Notes under the pieces: generated by a model
Told to the model about the DNA's origin: nothing
Database searches by the model: none
Seen by the model: the letters and a program-made list of their open reading frames with translations, nothing else
Translations under genes and position numbers: made by a program
Part shown: positions 39,824-47,992 of the stretch, in pieces
Position numbering within the stretch: the stretch's first letter is position 1
How the letters are laid out: every line of letters starts with the position of its first letter
Source: Streptomyces zingiberis
GTDB lineage: Bacteria; Actinomycetota; Actinomycetes; Streptomycetales; Streptomycetaceae
Direction of reading: 5' to 3'
Length of the DNA stretch: 64,000 nucleotides
Assembly: GCF_012034935.1 (NCBI RefSeq)
Contig: NZ_JAATEN010000001.1
Location: 248,001 to 312,000, forward strand

Positions 39824-39875
39824 CGCGGGATCGTGACAGGCCCCGGGCATGCCCGGGGCCTGTCACGATCCCGCG
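39824..39875. terminator. 52-bp perfect palindrome after ino1
   Basis: Arms of 26 bases, 39824-39849 and 39850-39875, are exact complements meeting at GCATGC; the left arm begins CGCGGGATCGTGACAGG. As RNA it would make a stem of about 24 bp with a 4-base loop. Its position after ino1 suits a terminator, but it is far longer than needed and ends only 28 bases before the MFS start codon. Confidence 0.8.
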
Positions 39876-39903
39876 CCACCGAGATTCTGTGAGGCTGTGC
39901 GGC

Positions 39904-41235
39904 ATGGTCGTTGCGCGAGAGCTGTGGGCACTGCTGCGGTTCCGCGGCTTCCGGCGCCTGCTGACCGTCCGGCTGCTCTCCCAGTCCGCCGACGGCATCT
40001 ACCAGGTCGCGCTCGCCGCCTATGTCGTGTTCTCCCCCGAGCGGCAGACCTCGGCGGCGGCCATCGCCTCCGCGATGGCCGTGCTGCTCCTGCCCTACTC
40101 CCTCGTCGGCCCGTTCGCCGGGGTCCTGCTGGACCGCTGGCGCCGCCGCCAGGTGCTGCTCGGCGGCAACCTGCTGCGGGCCGTTCTGGCGGCCGGCACC
40201 GCCGTACTGATCACCGCCGGCGTACCCGACTGGATGTTCTACCTCTCCGCGCTGTCGGTGACGGCCGTGAACCGCTTCGTCCTGGCCTGCCTCTCCGCCG
40301 CCCTGCCCCATGTGGTCGCGGAGAAGCGGCAGTTGGTGACCGCCAACGCCATCTCCCCGACGGCCGGGACCATTGCCGCGACCGCCGGGGCAGGACTGGT
40401 CTTCGCGCTGCACCTGACCGGCTGGGAGTCCGATGCGGGGACGGTACTCCTGGGCGCCCTCGTCTATCTGGGCGCGGGACTCGCCGCCCTCGGGCTCGGA
40501 CGGGACCAGCTGGGACCGGAGACGCTGGCACGGCTCCGGATGCGCGCGGCGGTCACCGACACCGTCCACGGCCTGCTGGACGGACTGGCCCACCTCACCC
40601 GGCGCCGGACGGCTGCCCGGGCTCTCACCGCCATGACCCTGATGCGTTTCTGCTACGGGGCGCTGACCGTGATGGTGCTGATGCTCTGCCGCTACGCCTG
40701 GACCGACGGCGCAGGCCCGGGGGAGGCGGGCGGAGGAGACACGGCCGGCGCCACCACCGCCGGATTCCCGCTGCTCGGTCTCGCGGTGGCGCTCTCCGGA
40801 GCCGGATTCCTCGTCGCGGCCCTGCTGACCCCCTGGGGAGCCCGCCGCCTGGGGAACCGCAACTGGATCGCGCTGGCCGCGCTGGTGGCCGCCGTCCTGG
40901 AACCGGCACTGGGGCTCACCTTCACACCGGTCCCCGTACTGACGGCCGCCTTCCTCCTGGGCCTCACCACACAGGCGGCGAAGATCGCCACCGACACGAT
41001 CGTCCAGTCGGCGGTGGACGACACCTTCCGGGGCCGCGTCTTCTCCCTCTACGACATGCTCTTCAACGCCGCCTTCGTCGCGGCGGCGGCCCTCGCCGCA
41101 CTGGTCCTGCCGCCGGACGGGCGCTCAACCGTGCTGGTCGCCCTCGTGGCCGTCCTGTACGCCGCGACAGCTCTCCTCGCGCGGGAACCCCACGGGGCCG
41201 CCCGGCAGCCGCGACGGCGCCCGGCGGAAAGCTGA
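39904..41235 (+). CDS. MFS transporter
   Basis: A 443-residue membrane protein with about twelve helices. It resembles the MFS_3/macrolide-efflux-like group: FRGFRRLLTVRLLSQSADG at the start, the loop motif GVLLDRWRRRQVLLGGNLLR between helices 2 and 3, and TTQAAKIATDTIVQSAVDDTFRGRVFSLYDML, quoted here as KIATDTIVQSAVDD and FRGRVFSLYDML, late in the protein. The substrate is unknown. The gene is bracketed by two very long perfect palindromes (39824-39875 and 41234-41289), the second of which overlaps its stop codon and centres on parS. It converges on pcnB. Confidence 0.88.
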   Translation: MVVARELWALLRFRGFRRLLTVRLLSQSADGIYQVALAAYVVFSPERQTSAAAIASAMAVLLLPYSLVGPFAGVLLDRWRRRQVLLGGNLLRAVLAAGTAVLITAGVPDWMFYLSALSVTAVNRFVLACLSAALPHVVAEKRQLVTANAISPTAGTIAATAGAGLVFALHLTGWESDAGTVLLGALVYLGAGLAALGLGRDQLGPETLARLRMRAAVTDTVHGLLDGLAHLTRRRTAARALTAMTLMRFCYGALTVMVLMLCRYAWTDGAGPGEAGGGDTAGATTAGFPLLGLAVALSGAGFLVAALLTPWGARRLGNRNWIALAALVAAVLEPALGLTFTPVPVLTAAFLLGLTTQAAKIATDTIVQSAVDDTFRGRVFSLYDMLFNAAFVAAAALAALVLPPDGRSTVLVALVAVLYAATALLAREPHGAARQPRRRPAES

Positions 41236-41289
41236 GAGTGGGCCGGGGGTGTGTGTTTCACGTGAAACACACACCCCCGGCCCACTCTC
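41234..41289. terminator. 56-bp perfect palindrome with parS at its centre
   Basis: Arms of 28 bases (41234-41261 and 41262-41289) are exact complements. The left arm begins GAGAGTGGGCCGGGGGTGTG, and the inner 14 bases are parS. It starts within the stop codon of the MFS gene and faces the convergent pcnB stop at 41418, so it can act as a bidirectional terminator. A longer cruciform-capable parS context was not seen at the other seven sites. Confidence 0.85.
41255..41268. other. parS: parS site 3 (core of the 56-bp palindrome)
   Basis: A perfect GTTTCACGTGAAAC at the exact centre of the long palindrome. It is 72 bases from the next parS. Confidence 0.97.
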
Positions 41290-41340
41290 CCCCATCCACC
41301 GGCAGGGCTTCACGGCCCGCACGCACACTTCACGGTCAGG

Positions 41341-41354
41341 GTTTCACGTGAAAC
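41341..41354. other. parS: parS site 4
   Basis: A perfect GTTTCACGTGAAAC in the same 182-bp non-coding gap as site 3, forming a close pair between the convergent MFS and pcnB genes. About 22 kb from oriC. Confidence 0.97.
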
Positions 41355-41417
41355 ATCGGCGCCCTCTTCCGCGGTTCACGGCCGGGCCCACCCCGCCACC
41401 ACGCACCCGGCCCGATG

Positions 41418-42935
41418 TCACGCCTGAGCGTTCTGGGCGGCCCACCACTCCTTGAGCGCCGCCACAGCGGCGTCGCGCTCCATCGGGCCGTGTTCCAGCC
41501 TCAGCTCCAGGAGGTGGGCGTACGCGCGGCCCACCACCGGCCCCGGGGGCACGTCCAGAATCTCCATGATGGCGTTGCCGTCCAGGTCGGGGCGGATCGC
41601 GTCCAGCTCCTCCTGCTGCTGGAGCTGCGCGATTCGCGCCTCCAGCCCGTCGTAGGCCCGGGAGAGCGCGTTCGCCTTCCGCTTGTTCCGGGTGGTGCAG
41701 TCGGAACGGGTCAGCTTGTGCAGCCGCTCCAGCAGCGGTCCGGCGTCCCGTACATAACGGCGGACCGCCGAGTCGGTCCACTCGCCCGTGCCGTAACCGT
41801 GGAAGCGCAGATGCAGTTCGACCAGGCGCGAGACGTCCTTGATCAGGTCGGTCGGATACTTGAGCTTCACCATCCGCGCCTTGGTCATCTTGGCGCCGAC
41901 CACTTCGTGGTGGTGGAAGGAGACCCGCCCGTCCTTCTCGAAACGCCGGGTACGCGGCTTCCCGATGTCGTGCAGCAGGGCCGCCAGGCGCAGCACCAGA
42001 TCGGGTCCGTCATCCTCCAGATCGATGGCCTGTTCCAGCACGGTCAGGGAGTGCTCGTAGACATCCTTGTGGCGGTGGTGCTCGTCCCGCTCCAGCCGGA
42101 GGGCGGGCAGCTCGGGCAGCACATGGTCGGCCAGTCCGGTCTCCACCAGCAGGGTGAGGCCCTTCCGCGGGCGGTCACCGAGGATCAGCTTGCTGAGTTC
42201 GTCCCGGGTCCGCTCGGCGGAGACGATCTCGATTCGGCCGGCCATCGCCGTCATCGCGGCCACCACCTCGGGGGCGACCTCGAAATCCAGCTGTGCGGCG
42301 AACCGGGCGGCGCGCATCATCCGCAGCGGGTCGTCGGAGAACGACTGCTCCGGCGTCCCCGGGGTCCGCAGAATCCGGGCCGCGAGATCGTCCAGACCGT
42401 GGTGCGGGTCGATGAACTCCTTCTGCGGCAGCGCCACCGCCATCGCGTTCACGGTGAAGTCGCGGCGGACCAGGTCCTCCTCGATCACGTCCCCGTAGGA
42501 CACCTCCGGTTTCCGTGAGGTGCGGTCGTACGCCTCGGAACGGTAGGTGGTCACCTCGATCTGGAAGTCGCCCTTGCGGCACCCGATCGTCCCGAAGGCG
42601 ATGCCGACCTCCCAGACCGCGTCCGCCCACCCCCGGACGAGGGAGAGGATCTCCTGCGGGCGCGCGTCCGTGGTGAAGTCCAGGTCCTGGCCCAGCCTTC
42701 CGAGCAGCGCGTCCCGGACCGACCCTCCCACCAGTGCGAGCGTGTGGCCGGCCCGCTGGAACCGGAGCGCCAGGTCGTCGGCGACGGGGGACACCCGCAG
42801 CAACTCGCCCACCGCACGCCGCTGGGCCTGGTTCAGCGCCTCGCCCGGCAGGGTCTGCCCGGTCTGCTGAAACCGCGGGTTCTGCGGGGTCGGAGGGGTC
42901 TGCGGTTCGGGGGTGTCATTCTTCGCGTTCGGCAC
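41418..42935 (-). CDS. CCA tRNA nucleotidyltransferase (class II, HD domain)
   Basis: A 505-residue enzyme that adds or repairs the CCA end of tRNAs. It is often labelled PcnB/PcnA in actinobacteria although it is not a poly(A) polymerase by context. The nucleotidyltransferase signature is GGSVRDALLGRLGQDLDFTTD, here as GGSVRDALLG and DLDFTTD, with RRDFTVNAMAV. The bacterial HD phosphohydrolase domain follows: HHRHKDVYEHSL and LLHDIGKPRTR. The N-terminal 30 residues are Pro/Gln-rich. The GTG start (MPNAKND) matches the start of homologues, though no strong ribosome-binding site is visible. It is divergent from the DUF6049 gene. Confidence 0.92.
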   Translation of the reverse strand: MPNAKNDTPEPQTPPTPQNPRFQQTGQTLPGEALNQAQRRAVGELLRVSPVADDLALRFQRAGHTLALVGGSVRDALLGRLGQDLDFTTDARPQEILSLVRGWADAVWEVGIAFGTIGCRKGDFQIEVTTYRSEAYDRTSRKPEVSYGDVIEEDLVRRDFTVNAMAVALPQKEFIDPHHGLDDLAARILRTPGTPEQSFSDDPLRMMRAARFAAQLDFEVAPEVVAAMTAMAGRIEIVSAERTRDELSKLILGDRPRKGLTLLVETGLADHVLPELPALRLERDEHHRHKDVYEHSLTVLEQAIDLEDDGPDLVLRLAALLHDIGKPRTRRFEKDGRVSFHHHEVVGAKMTKARMVKLKYPTDLIKDVSRLVELHLRFHGYGTGEWTDSAVRRYVRDAGPLLERLHKLTRSDCTTRNKRKANALSRAYDGLEARIAQLQQQEELDAIRPDLDGNAIMEILDVPPGPVVGRAYAHLLELRLEHGPMERDAAVAALKEWWAAQNAQA

Positions 42936-43097
42936 GGCAGACCAGGGTACGGCCCCCGCGGGCCGCGGCGTCCCCGGTACCGTCCCGGGCCGGCGCCCGG
43001 CCGCACCGGGCCACCCCGGCACGTCGCAGCCGCGCACCTCGTTACCATGCGGGGACGCATTTCCGACGACCACCGATGACGAGGGACGGGCGAGCGC

Positions 43098-45668
43098 GTG
43101 GCCGAGGTGGCACCAGACCGGGGAACGACTCTCCCGCCCGCCCGCCGGTGGTGGCGGCGGACCGCCGTGGTACTGGCGGGCCTGCCGCTGCTGGGCGGTC
43201 TGGCGCAGTTCCCGTCGGCCCCCGGAGCCCAGGCCGCGCCCGTGTCCTCCGCCCCCGGTTCGCGGACGGTGGAGGTCTCGATCGACTCCCTGACCCCGGT
43301 CTCCCCCACGGACGACGACACGATCACCGTGACCGGGCAGATCCGCAACAAGGGGAAGTCCGCCATCAGCGACGCCGAGGTGGCGTTCCGTACCCCCGGC
43401 ACCCCGCTGAGCAGCCGCGGGGCCGTCGACATCGTCGCGAACCGCACCGGCTTCTCCGCCGCCGAGGACGGCGCCGAGGCCACGGGGGAGAAGGCGGGGC
43501 TCGGCACCGTGCCCGCCGGGGCCGCCCGCGAATTCACCCTCTCCGTCCCCGCCGAGGACCTCGGATTCGACGAGGCGGGCGTCTACCAGCTCGGCGTCGC
43601 GGTGAACGGCCGCACCCCGGGCCGGTACGACCAGGTGCTCGGCATCGAGCGCACCTTCCTTCCCTGGCAGCCGAAGGAAGCCGGGCGGCCGGTACAGGTC
43701 AGCTACCTCTGGCCGCTGATCTCCACCCCGCACCTGACCGCTCGCACCGCCTCCGACCAGGAGCAGACCCCGCGGTTCCGGGACGACTCCCTCGCCACCG
43801 AGCTCCGTCCCGGCGGCCGGCTCCAGCAACTGGTCGAGCTCGGCAAGGACTCCCCGGTGACCTGGGTCGTCGACCCCGATCTGCTGGTCGGTGTCGAGAC
43901 GATGACCGGGGCGTACGAGGTGGAACGTCCGGACGGAACCGTCGTCAAGGGTGAGGGGCAGGCCGTCGCCACCCGGTGGATGAGCGACTTCCTGGAGGCC
44001 GTCGAGGGCCGGGAGATGATCACGCTCCCGTTCGCCGACCCCGACCTCGCCTCGCTGGCCCACCACGGCAGGAAGGTCTCCGGATCGATCGGTCACCTCA
44101 GGACCGCGACCGACCTCGCCGCCAGGACCGTGGAGACCATCGTCGGCCGGAAGCCGCGCACGGACTTCGCCTGGCCGGTGAACGGCGCCCTCGACACCTC
44201 GATCGTCGACGTGGCCACCTCGGCGGGTGCCCGGAACGTCATCACCCGCAGCGACAGCCTGCGCGGCGGCGGCGACCCGCCTTACACGCCCAGCGCCGTC
44301 CGGCCGATCGGCGGCGGCGTCACGGCCCTGGCGGCGGACGCCCGCCTCTCGAAGGCCTTCCAGAGCGACATGACCGGCGCCGAGGACTCCACCCTCGCCG
44401 TCCAGGAGTTCCTCGCCCACACCCTGATGATCAACCGGGAGGCGCCCGGCCGGGAGCGCAGCGTTCTCGTGGCCCCGCAGCGGATGCCCACCGCCGCCCA
44501 GGCGCGGTCGATGGCCGAGGCCCTGGAAGGGCTGGAGTCCGGGCGCTGGGCGCGCGTACAGGACGTCCAGCAGGCGATGCGCGCCGAGCCCGATCGGCAG
44601 GCCGCCACGCGCGTACCCGGGGCCCGCTCGTACCCGGCGGCGCTGCGCAAGAAGGAGCTGCCCACCACGGCCTTCGAGGACATCCGGCGCACCCAGAACG
44701 GGCTCGACGACTTCCAGGTGATCCTCTCCCAGCCCGACCGCGTCATCACCCCCTTCGGCAACGCCATCCTGCGCGAGATGTCCACCTCCTGGCGCGGTGA
44801 GCCGAAGGCCGCCCAGGGGTTCCGCGACTCCGTGGAGACCTATCTGGCCGACCTCTCGCAGGAGGTACGGCTCATCGAGAAGTCACAGAAGAGGCTGACG
44901 CTGTCCGGCCGCAGCGGGACGATCCCCGTGACGGTGCAGAACAACCTCCTCCAAGGGGTCGAGGGCCTCAAACTCGTCCTCCGCTCCAGCTCTCCCCACC
45001 GGCTCGACCCCGGGGAGCCGCAGGAGGTGAAGATCGGCGGCGGCCACAGCCAGACGGTGAAGTTCGACACCACGGCCAACGCCAACGGCCTCGTCTGGGT
45101 GGAGGCGCAGCTCTACACCCACGACGGCCGCCCCTACGGCGCGCCCATGTCCTTCCGTGTGAACGTCACCGAGATCACCTCCACGGTCATGCTCGTCATC
45201 GCGGGCGGGGTGCTGCTGCTGGTCCTGGCCGGCATCCGGATGTACACCCAGCGCAAGCGGGCGGTGGCGCGGTCGGCCGGGGGCCCGGGGGACGGTCCCG
45301 CCGGGGCGACGGACACGGACGGCGAGCCGTCGCCCGGCCCGGACGGCGACCACGGCGCGGACGCCGGTTCCGGTTCCGCCCCCGCCGGCGAGGACGGTGC
45401 GGGGAACGGGTCCGCAGAGCCCGCCGGAGACGGGGCGGGCCCGGAGCCCGCCGAGGACCGGGGCACCACGTCCGGGCCCGCCGAGGAGCCCGGTGCCGAC
45501 GTCGGCACCGGCGCCCCGCAGGAGACCGGGACGGCACCGGACACCGGCCGGACGCAGCCCGCCACGGACGGCTCCGCGCCGCCCTCCCGGGACGAATCAG
45601 GTACGACCGGGCAGGACGGCCCCGGACGGCGCGGCGCCGCCGACGCGGGTGAGAAAGTGGAGCGTTGA
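43098..45668 (+). CDS. DUF6049 secreted, membrane-anchored protein
   Basis: An 856-residue protein, counterpart by position and layout of mycobacterial Rv3909. A signal sequence (RRTAVVLAGLPLLGGLAQF, residues 20-40) leads to a large extracytoplasmic part of about 650 residues that opens with an immunoglobulin-like domain (VEVSIDSLTPVSPTDDDTIT). One membrane helix follows (TSTVMLVIAGGVLLLVLAG), then a cytosolic tail of about 140 Gly/Glu/Pro-rich residues. Function is unknown. It is always next to murJ in actinobacteria and lies 46 bases ahead of it here, so a role in envelope assembly is inferred. The start is GTG. Confidence 0.85.
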   Translation: MAEVAPDRGTTLPPARRWWRRTAVVLAGLPLLGGLAQFPSAPGAQAAPVSSAPGSRTVEVSIDSLTPVSPTDDDTITVTGQIRNKGKSAISDAEVAFRTPGTPLSSRGAVDIVANRTGFSAAEDGAEATGEKAGLGTVPAGAAREFTLSVPAEDLGFDEAGVYQLGVAVNGRTPGRYDQVLGIERTFLPWQPKEAGRPVQVSYLWPLISTPHLTARTASDQEQTPRFRDDSLATELRPGGRLQQLVELGKDSPVTWVVDPDLLVGVETMTGAYEVERPDGTVVKGEGQAVATRWMSDFLEAVEGREMITLPFADPDLASLAHHGRKVSGSIGHLRTATDLAARTVETIVGRKPRTDFAWPVNGALDTSIVDVATSAGARNVITRSDSLRGGGDPPYTPSAVRPIGGGVTALAADARLSKAFQSDMTGAEDSTLAVQEFLAHTLMINREAPGRERSVLVAPQRMPTAAQARSMAEALEGLESGRWARVQDVQQAMRAEPDRQAATRVPGARSYPAALRKKELPTTAFEDIRRTQNGLDDFQVILSQPDRVITPFGNAILREMSTSWRGEPKAAQGFRDSVETYLADLSQEVRLIEKSQKRLTLSGRSGTIPVTVQNNLLQGVEGLKLVLRSSSPHRLDPGEPQEVKIGGGHSQTVKFDTTANANGLVWVEAQLYTHDGRPYGAPMSFRVNVTEITSTVMLVIAGGVLLLVLAGIRMYTQRKRAVARSAGGPGDGPAGATDTDGEPSPGPDGDHGADAGSGSAPAGEDGAGNGSAEPAGDGAGPEPAEDRGTTSGPAEEPGADVGTGAPQETGTAPDTGRTQPATDGSAPPSRDESGTTGQDGPGRRGAADAGEKVER

Positions 45669-45714
45669 GCGAGATCGAGGCCGGTCCGGCCCGGGACGAC
45701 GAGGTGGGGAAGCG

Positions 45715-47883
45715 ATGAACGCGCCGTACGACGGTGACCGGGGCTGGGAACCGGGCGGTGATCCGGCCCGCCAGGCACCGCCACCCGCGCCCGGACCGCA
45801 CGGCCGCGCCGGCGAACGGGACCCGTGGCCGGTGACCGGCCCCGGGGAGCGCACTCCCCGCCACCGGGAACCCGCGTCCCCCACCGCGTCCGCCCCCTCC
45901 CCGTGGGCCCCCGCGCCCGAACCGGAGCGCGAACCGGAAGGGCAGCCGGGCGAGCGGCCGGGCGGCCGGGCCGAAGGCGGGGAGGCCGGCCAGGATGCTT
46001 TCGAGCACCTCTTCCGGGACCAGCGGCAGCCCTACAGCCCCCAGCCCTCATCACAGCCCTCCCAGCCGCCCCGGCGCCCTCAGGGGCCGCCACACCACCC
46101 CCAGGCCCACGGCACGCCCCCTCCCGCCCCGCCGACGTCCCCGCCGACCGGCGCTCCGACCGGGGCCCCGGCCGCCGCCCCCGGCCCCGAGCTCCCGGCG
46201 GACCCCGGGCCGGCGCCGGAGTCCGCCCCGGCGAAGAAGCCCGCCGGCCGGGCGTCGAGCGTCCTCAAGTCCAGCGCCGTGATGGCGGCGGGCACCCTGG
46301 TCTCCCGGATCACCGGCTTCCTCCGCACCCTGGTGATGGCCGCCGCCATCGGTGTCGGCACGCTCAACGACGCCTACCAGGTCGCCAACACCCTGCCGAC
46401 GATGATCTACATCCTCGTCGGCGGCGGAGCGCTCAACGCCGTCTTCATCCCGCAGCTCGTCCGGGCCATGAAGAACGACGACGACGGCGGTGAGGGCTAC
46501 GCGAACCGTCTGCTCACGCTGGTGATCGTCCTGCTCGCGGGCATGACGACGGTCTGTGTGCTGGCGGCCCCGCTGCTCATCAGGATGATGTCGGCGAAGT
46601 GGGCCTCCGACCCGGCGCAGATGGATGTCGCCGTGGCGTTCGCCCGCTACTGCCTGCCCACCATGTTCTTCATGGGCGTCCACGTCGTCCTCGGGCAGAT
46701 CCTCAACAGCCGCGGCCGCTTCGGGGCGATGATGTGGACCCCGGTCCTCAACAACGTGGTCATCATCGCCACCTTCGGCGGCTTCATCTGGGCCTTCGGC
46801 GGCTTCACGGCCACCGGGATGACCGCGGGGACCATCACCCCGGAGGGCGTGCGGCTGCTCGGCATCGGCACCCTGCTCGGTCTGACGGTGCAGGCCCTGG
46901 CGATGCTCCCCTACCTCCGCGCCGCGGGCTTCCACTTCCGCCCCCGGTTCGACTGGCGCGGGCACGGCCTCGGCAAGGCCGCCCGGCTCGCCAAGTGGAC
47001 CTTCTTCTTCGTCCTCGCCAATCAGCTCGGCATGATCGTCGTCACCCAGCTCGCCACCTGGGCCGGTTCGGTCGCCGAGAACGAGGGCCACACCGGCACC
47101 GGCATCACCGCCTACAACTACGCGCTGCTGCTCTGGCAGATGCCGCAGGCCATCATCACGGTCTCGGTGATGACCGCGGTGCTCCCCCGGATCTCCCGCG
47201 CGGCGGCGGACGGGGACCCCGGGGCCGTCCGGGACGACCTCTCCTACGGGATGCGCACCTCCGCCGTGGCCATCGTGCCGTGCGCCTTCGCCTTCCTGGC
47301 GCTCGGCATCCCCATGGCGACGCTGCTCTACTCGGCGGCGGGTGAGTCCGGCGCCCGCAACATCGGCTTCACCCTGATGGCCTTCGGGCTGGGCCTCATC
47401 CCGTACTCGGTGCAGTACGTGGTGCTCCGGGGCTTCTACGCGTACGAGGACACCCGGACCCCGTTCTACAACACGGTGATCGTGGCCGCCGTCAACGCCG
47501 TCGCGGCCGGCACCTGCTTCCTGCTGCTGCCCGCCCGGTGGGCCGTGGTGGGCATGGCCGCTTCCTACGGGTTGGCCTACGCCGTCGGGGTAGGCGTTGC
47601 GTGGAAGAGGCTGAGCGTACGGCTCGGCGGCGATCTCGACGGCCGCCGGGTCATGCGCACCTACGCCCGGCTGGCCGGGGCGGGAATCCCCGCCGCGCTC
47701 GCGGGCGGAGCGGCGAGCTACGGCATCACCCAGGCCCTCGGGCCCGGTGGGCTCGCCTCGCTCGCGGCGCTGGTCGCGGGCGGCATCGTCCTGCTGGCGG
47801 TGTTCGTCCTGGCGGCGAAGCGCATGCGGATCGAGGAGATGACCGCCATGGTCGGAATGGTCCGCGGCCGTCTCGGCCGCTGA
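45715..47883 (+). CDS. murJ: lipid II flippase MurJ (MviN)
   Basis: A 722-residue protein of the MVF family that moves lipid II across the membrane. The core starts at about residue 180 with SVLKSSAVMAAGTLVSRITG, and LPTMIYILVGGGALNAVFIP and WTFFFVLANQLGMIVV are typical. Fourteen helices are expected. The first 175 residues are a disordered Pro/Gln/Ala-rich cytosolic tail. In mycobacteria the same gene carries a C-terminal pseudokinase; here that part is a separate downstream gene 110 bases away. GGTGGGGAAG precedes the ATG. Confidence 0.95.
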   Translation: MNAPYDGDRGWEPGGDPARQAPPPAPGPHGRAGERDPWPVTGPGERTPRHREPASPTASAPSPWAPAPEPEREPEGQPGERPGGRAEGGEAGQDAFEHLFRDQRQPYSPQPSSQPSQPPRRPQGPPHHPQAHGTPPPAPPTSPPTGAPTGAPAAAPGPELPADPGPAPESAPAKKPAGRASSVLKSSAVMAAGTLVSRITGFLRTLVMAAAIGVGTLNDAYQVANTLPTMIYILVGGGALNAVFIPQLVRAMKNDDDGGEGYANRLLTLVIVLLAGMTTVCVLAAPLLIRMMSAKWASDPAQMDVAVAFARYCLPTMFFMGVHVVLGQILNSRGRFGAMMWTPVLNNVVIIATFGGFIWAFGGFTATGMTAGTITPEGVRLLGIGTLLGLTVQALAMLPYLRAAGFHFRPRFDWRGHGLGKAARLAKWTFFFVLANQLGMIVVTQLATWAGSVAENEGHTGTGITAYNYALLLWQMPQAIITVSVMTAVLPRISRAAADGDPGAVRDDLSYGMRTSAVAIVPCAFAFLALGIPMATLLYSAAGESGARNIGFTLMAFGLGLIPYSVQYVVLRGFYAYEDTRTPFYNTVIVAAVNAVAAGTCFLLLPARWAVVGMAASYGLAYAVGVGVAWKRLSVRLGGDLDGRRVMRTYARLAGAGIPAALAGGAASYGITQALGPGGLASLAALVAGGIVLLAVFVLAAKRMRIEEMTAMVGMVRGRLGR

Positions 47884-47992
47884 TCGAGCACAACCCTGGT
47901 CCGGAACCGTAAGTCGTGCAGAGGGACGGACTGTGGGCACAATTGCTTAGCTGTGGTGACGGCGCGCAACGGATGGGGAGGCAGGAACGACG

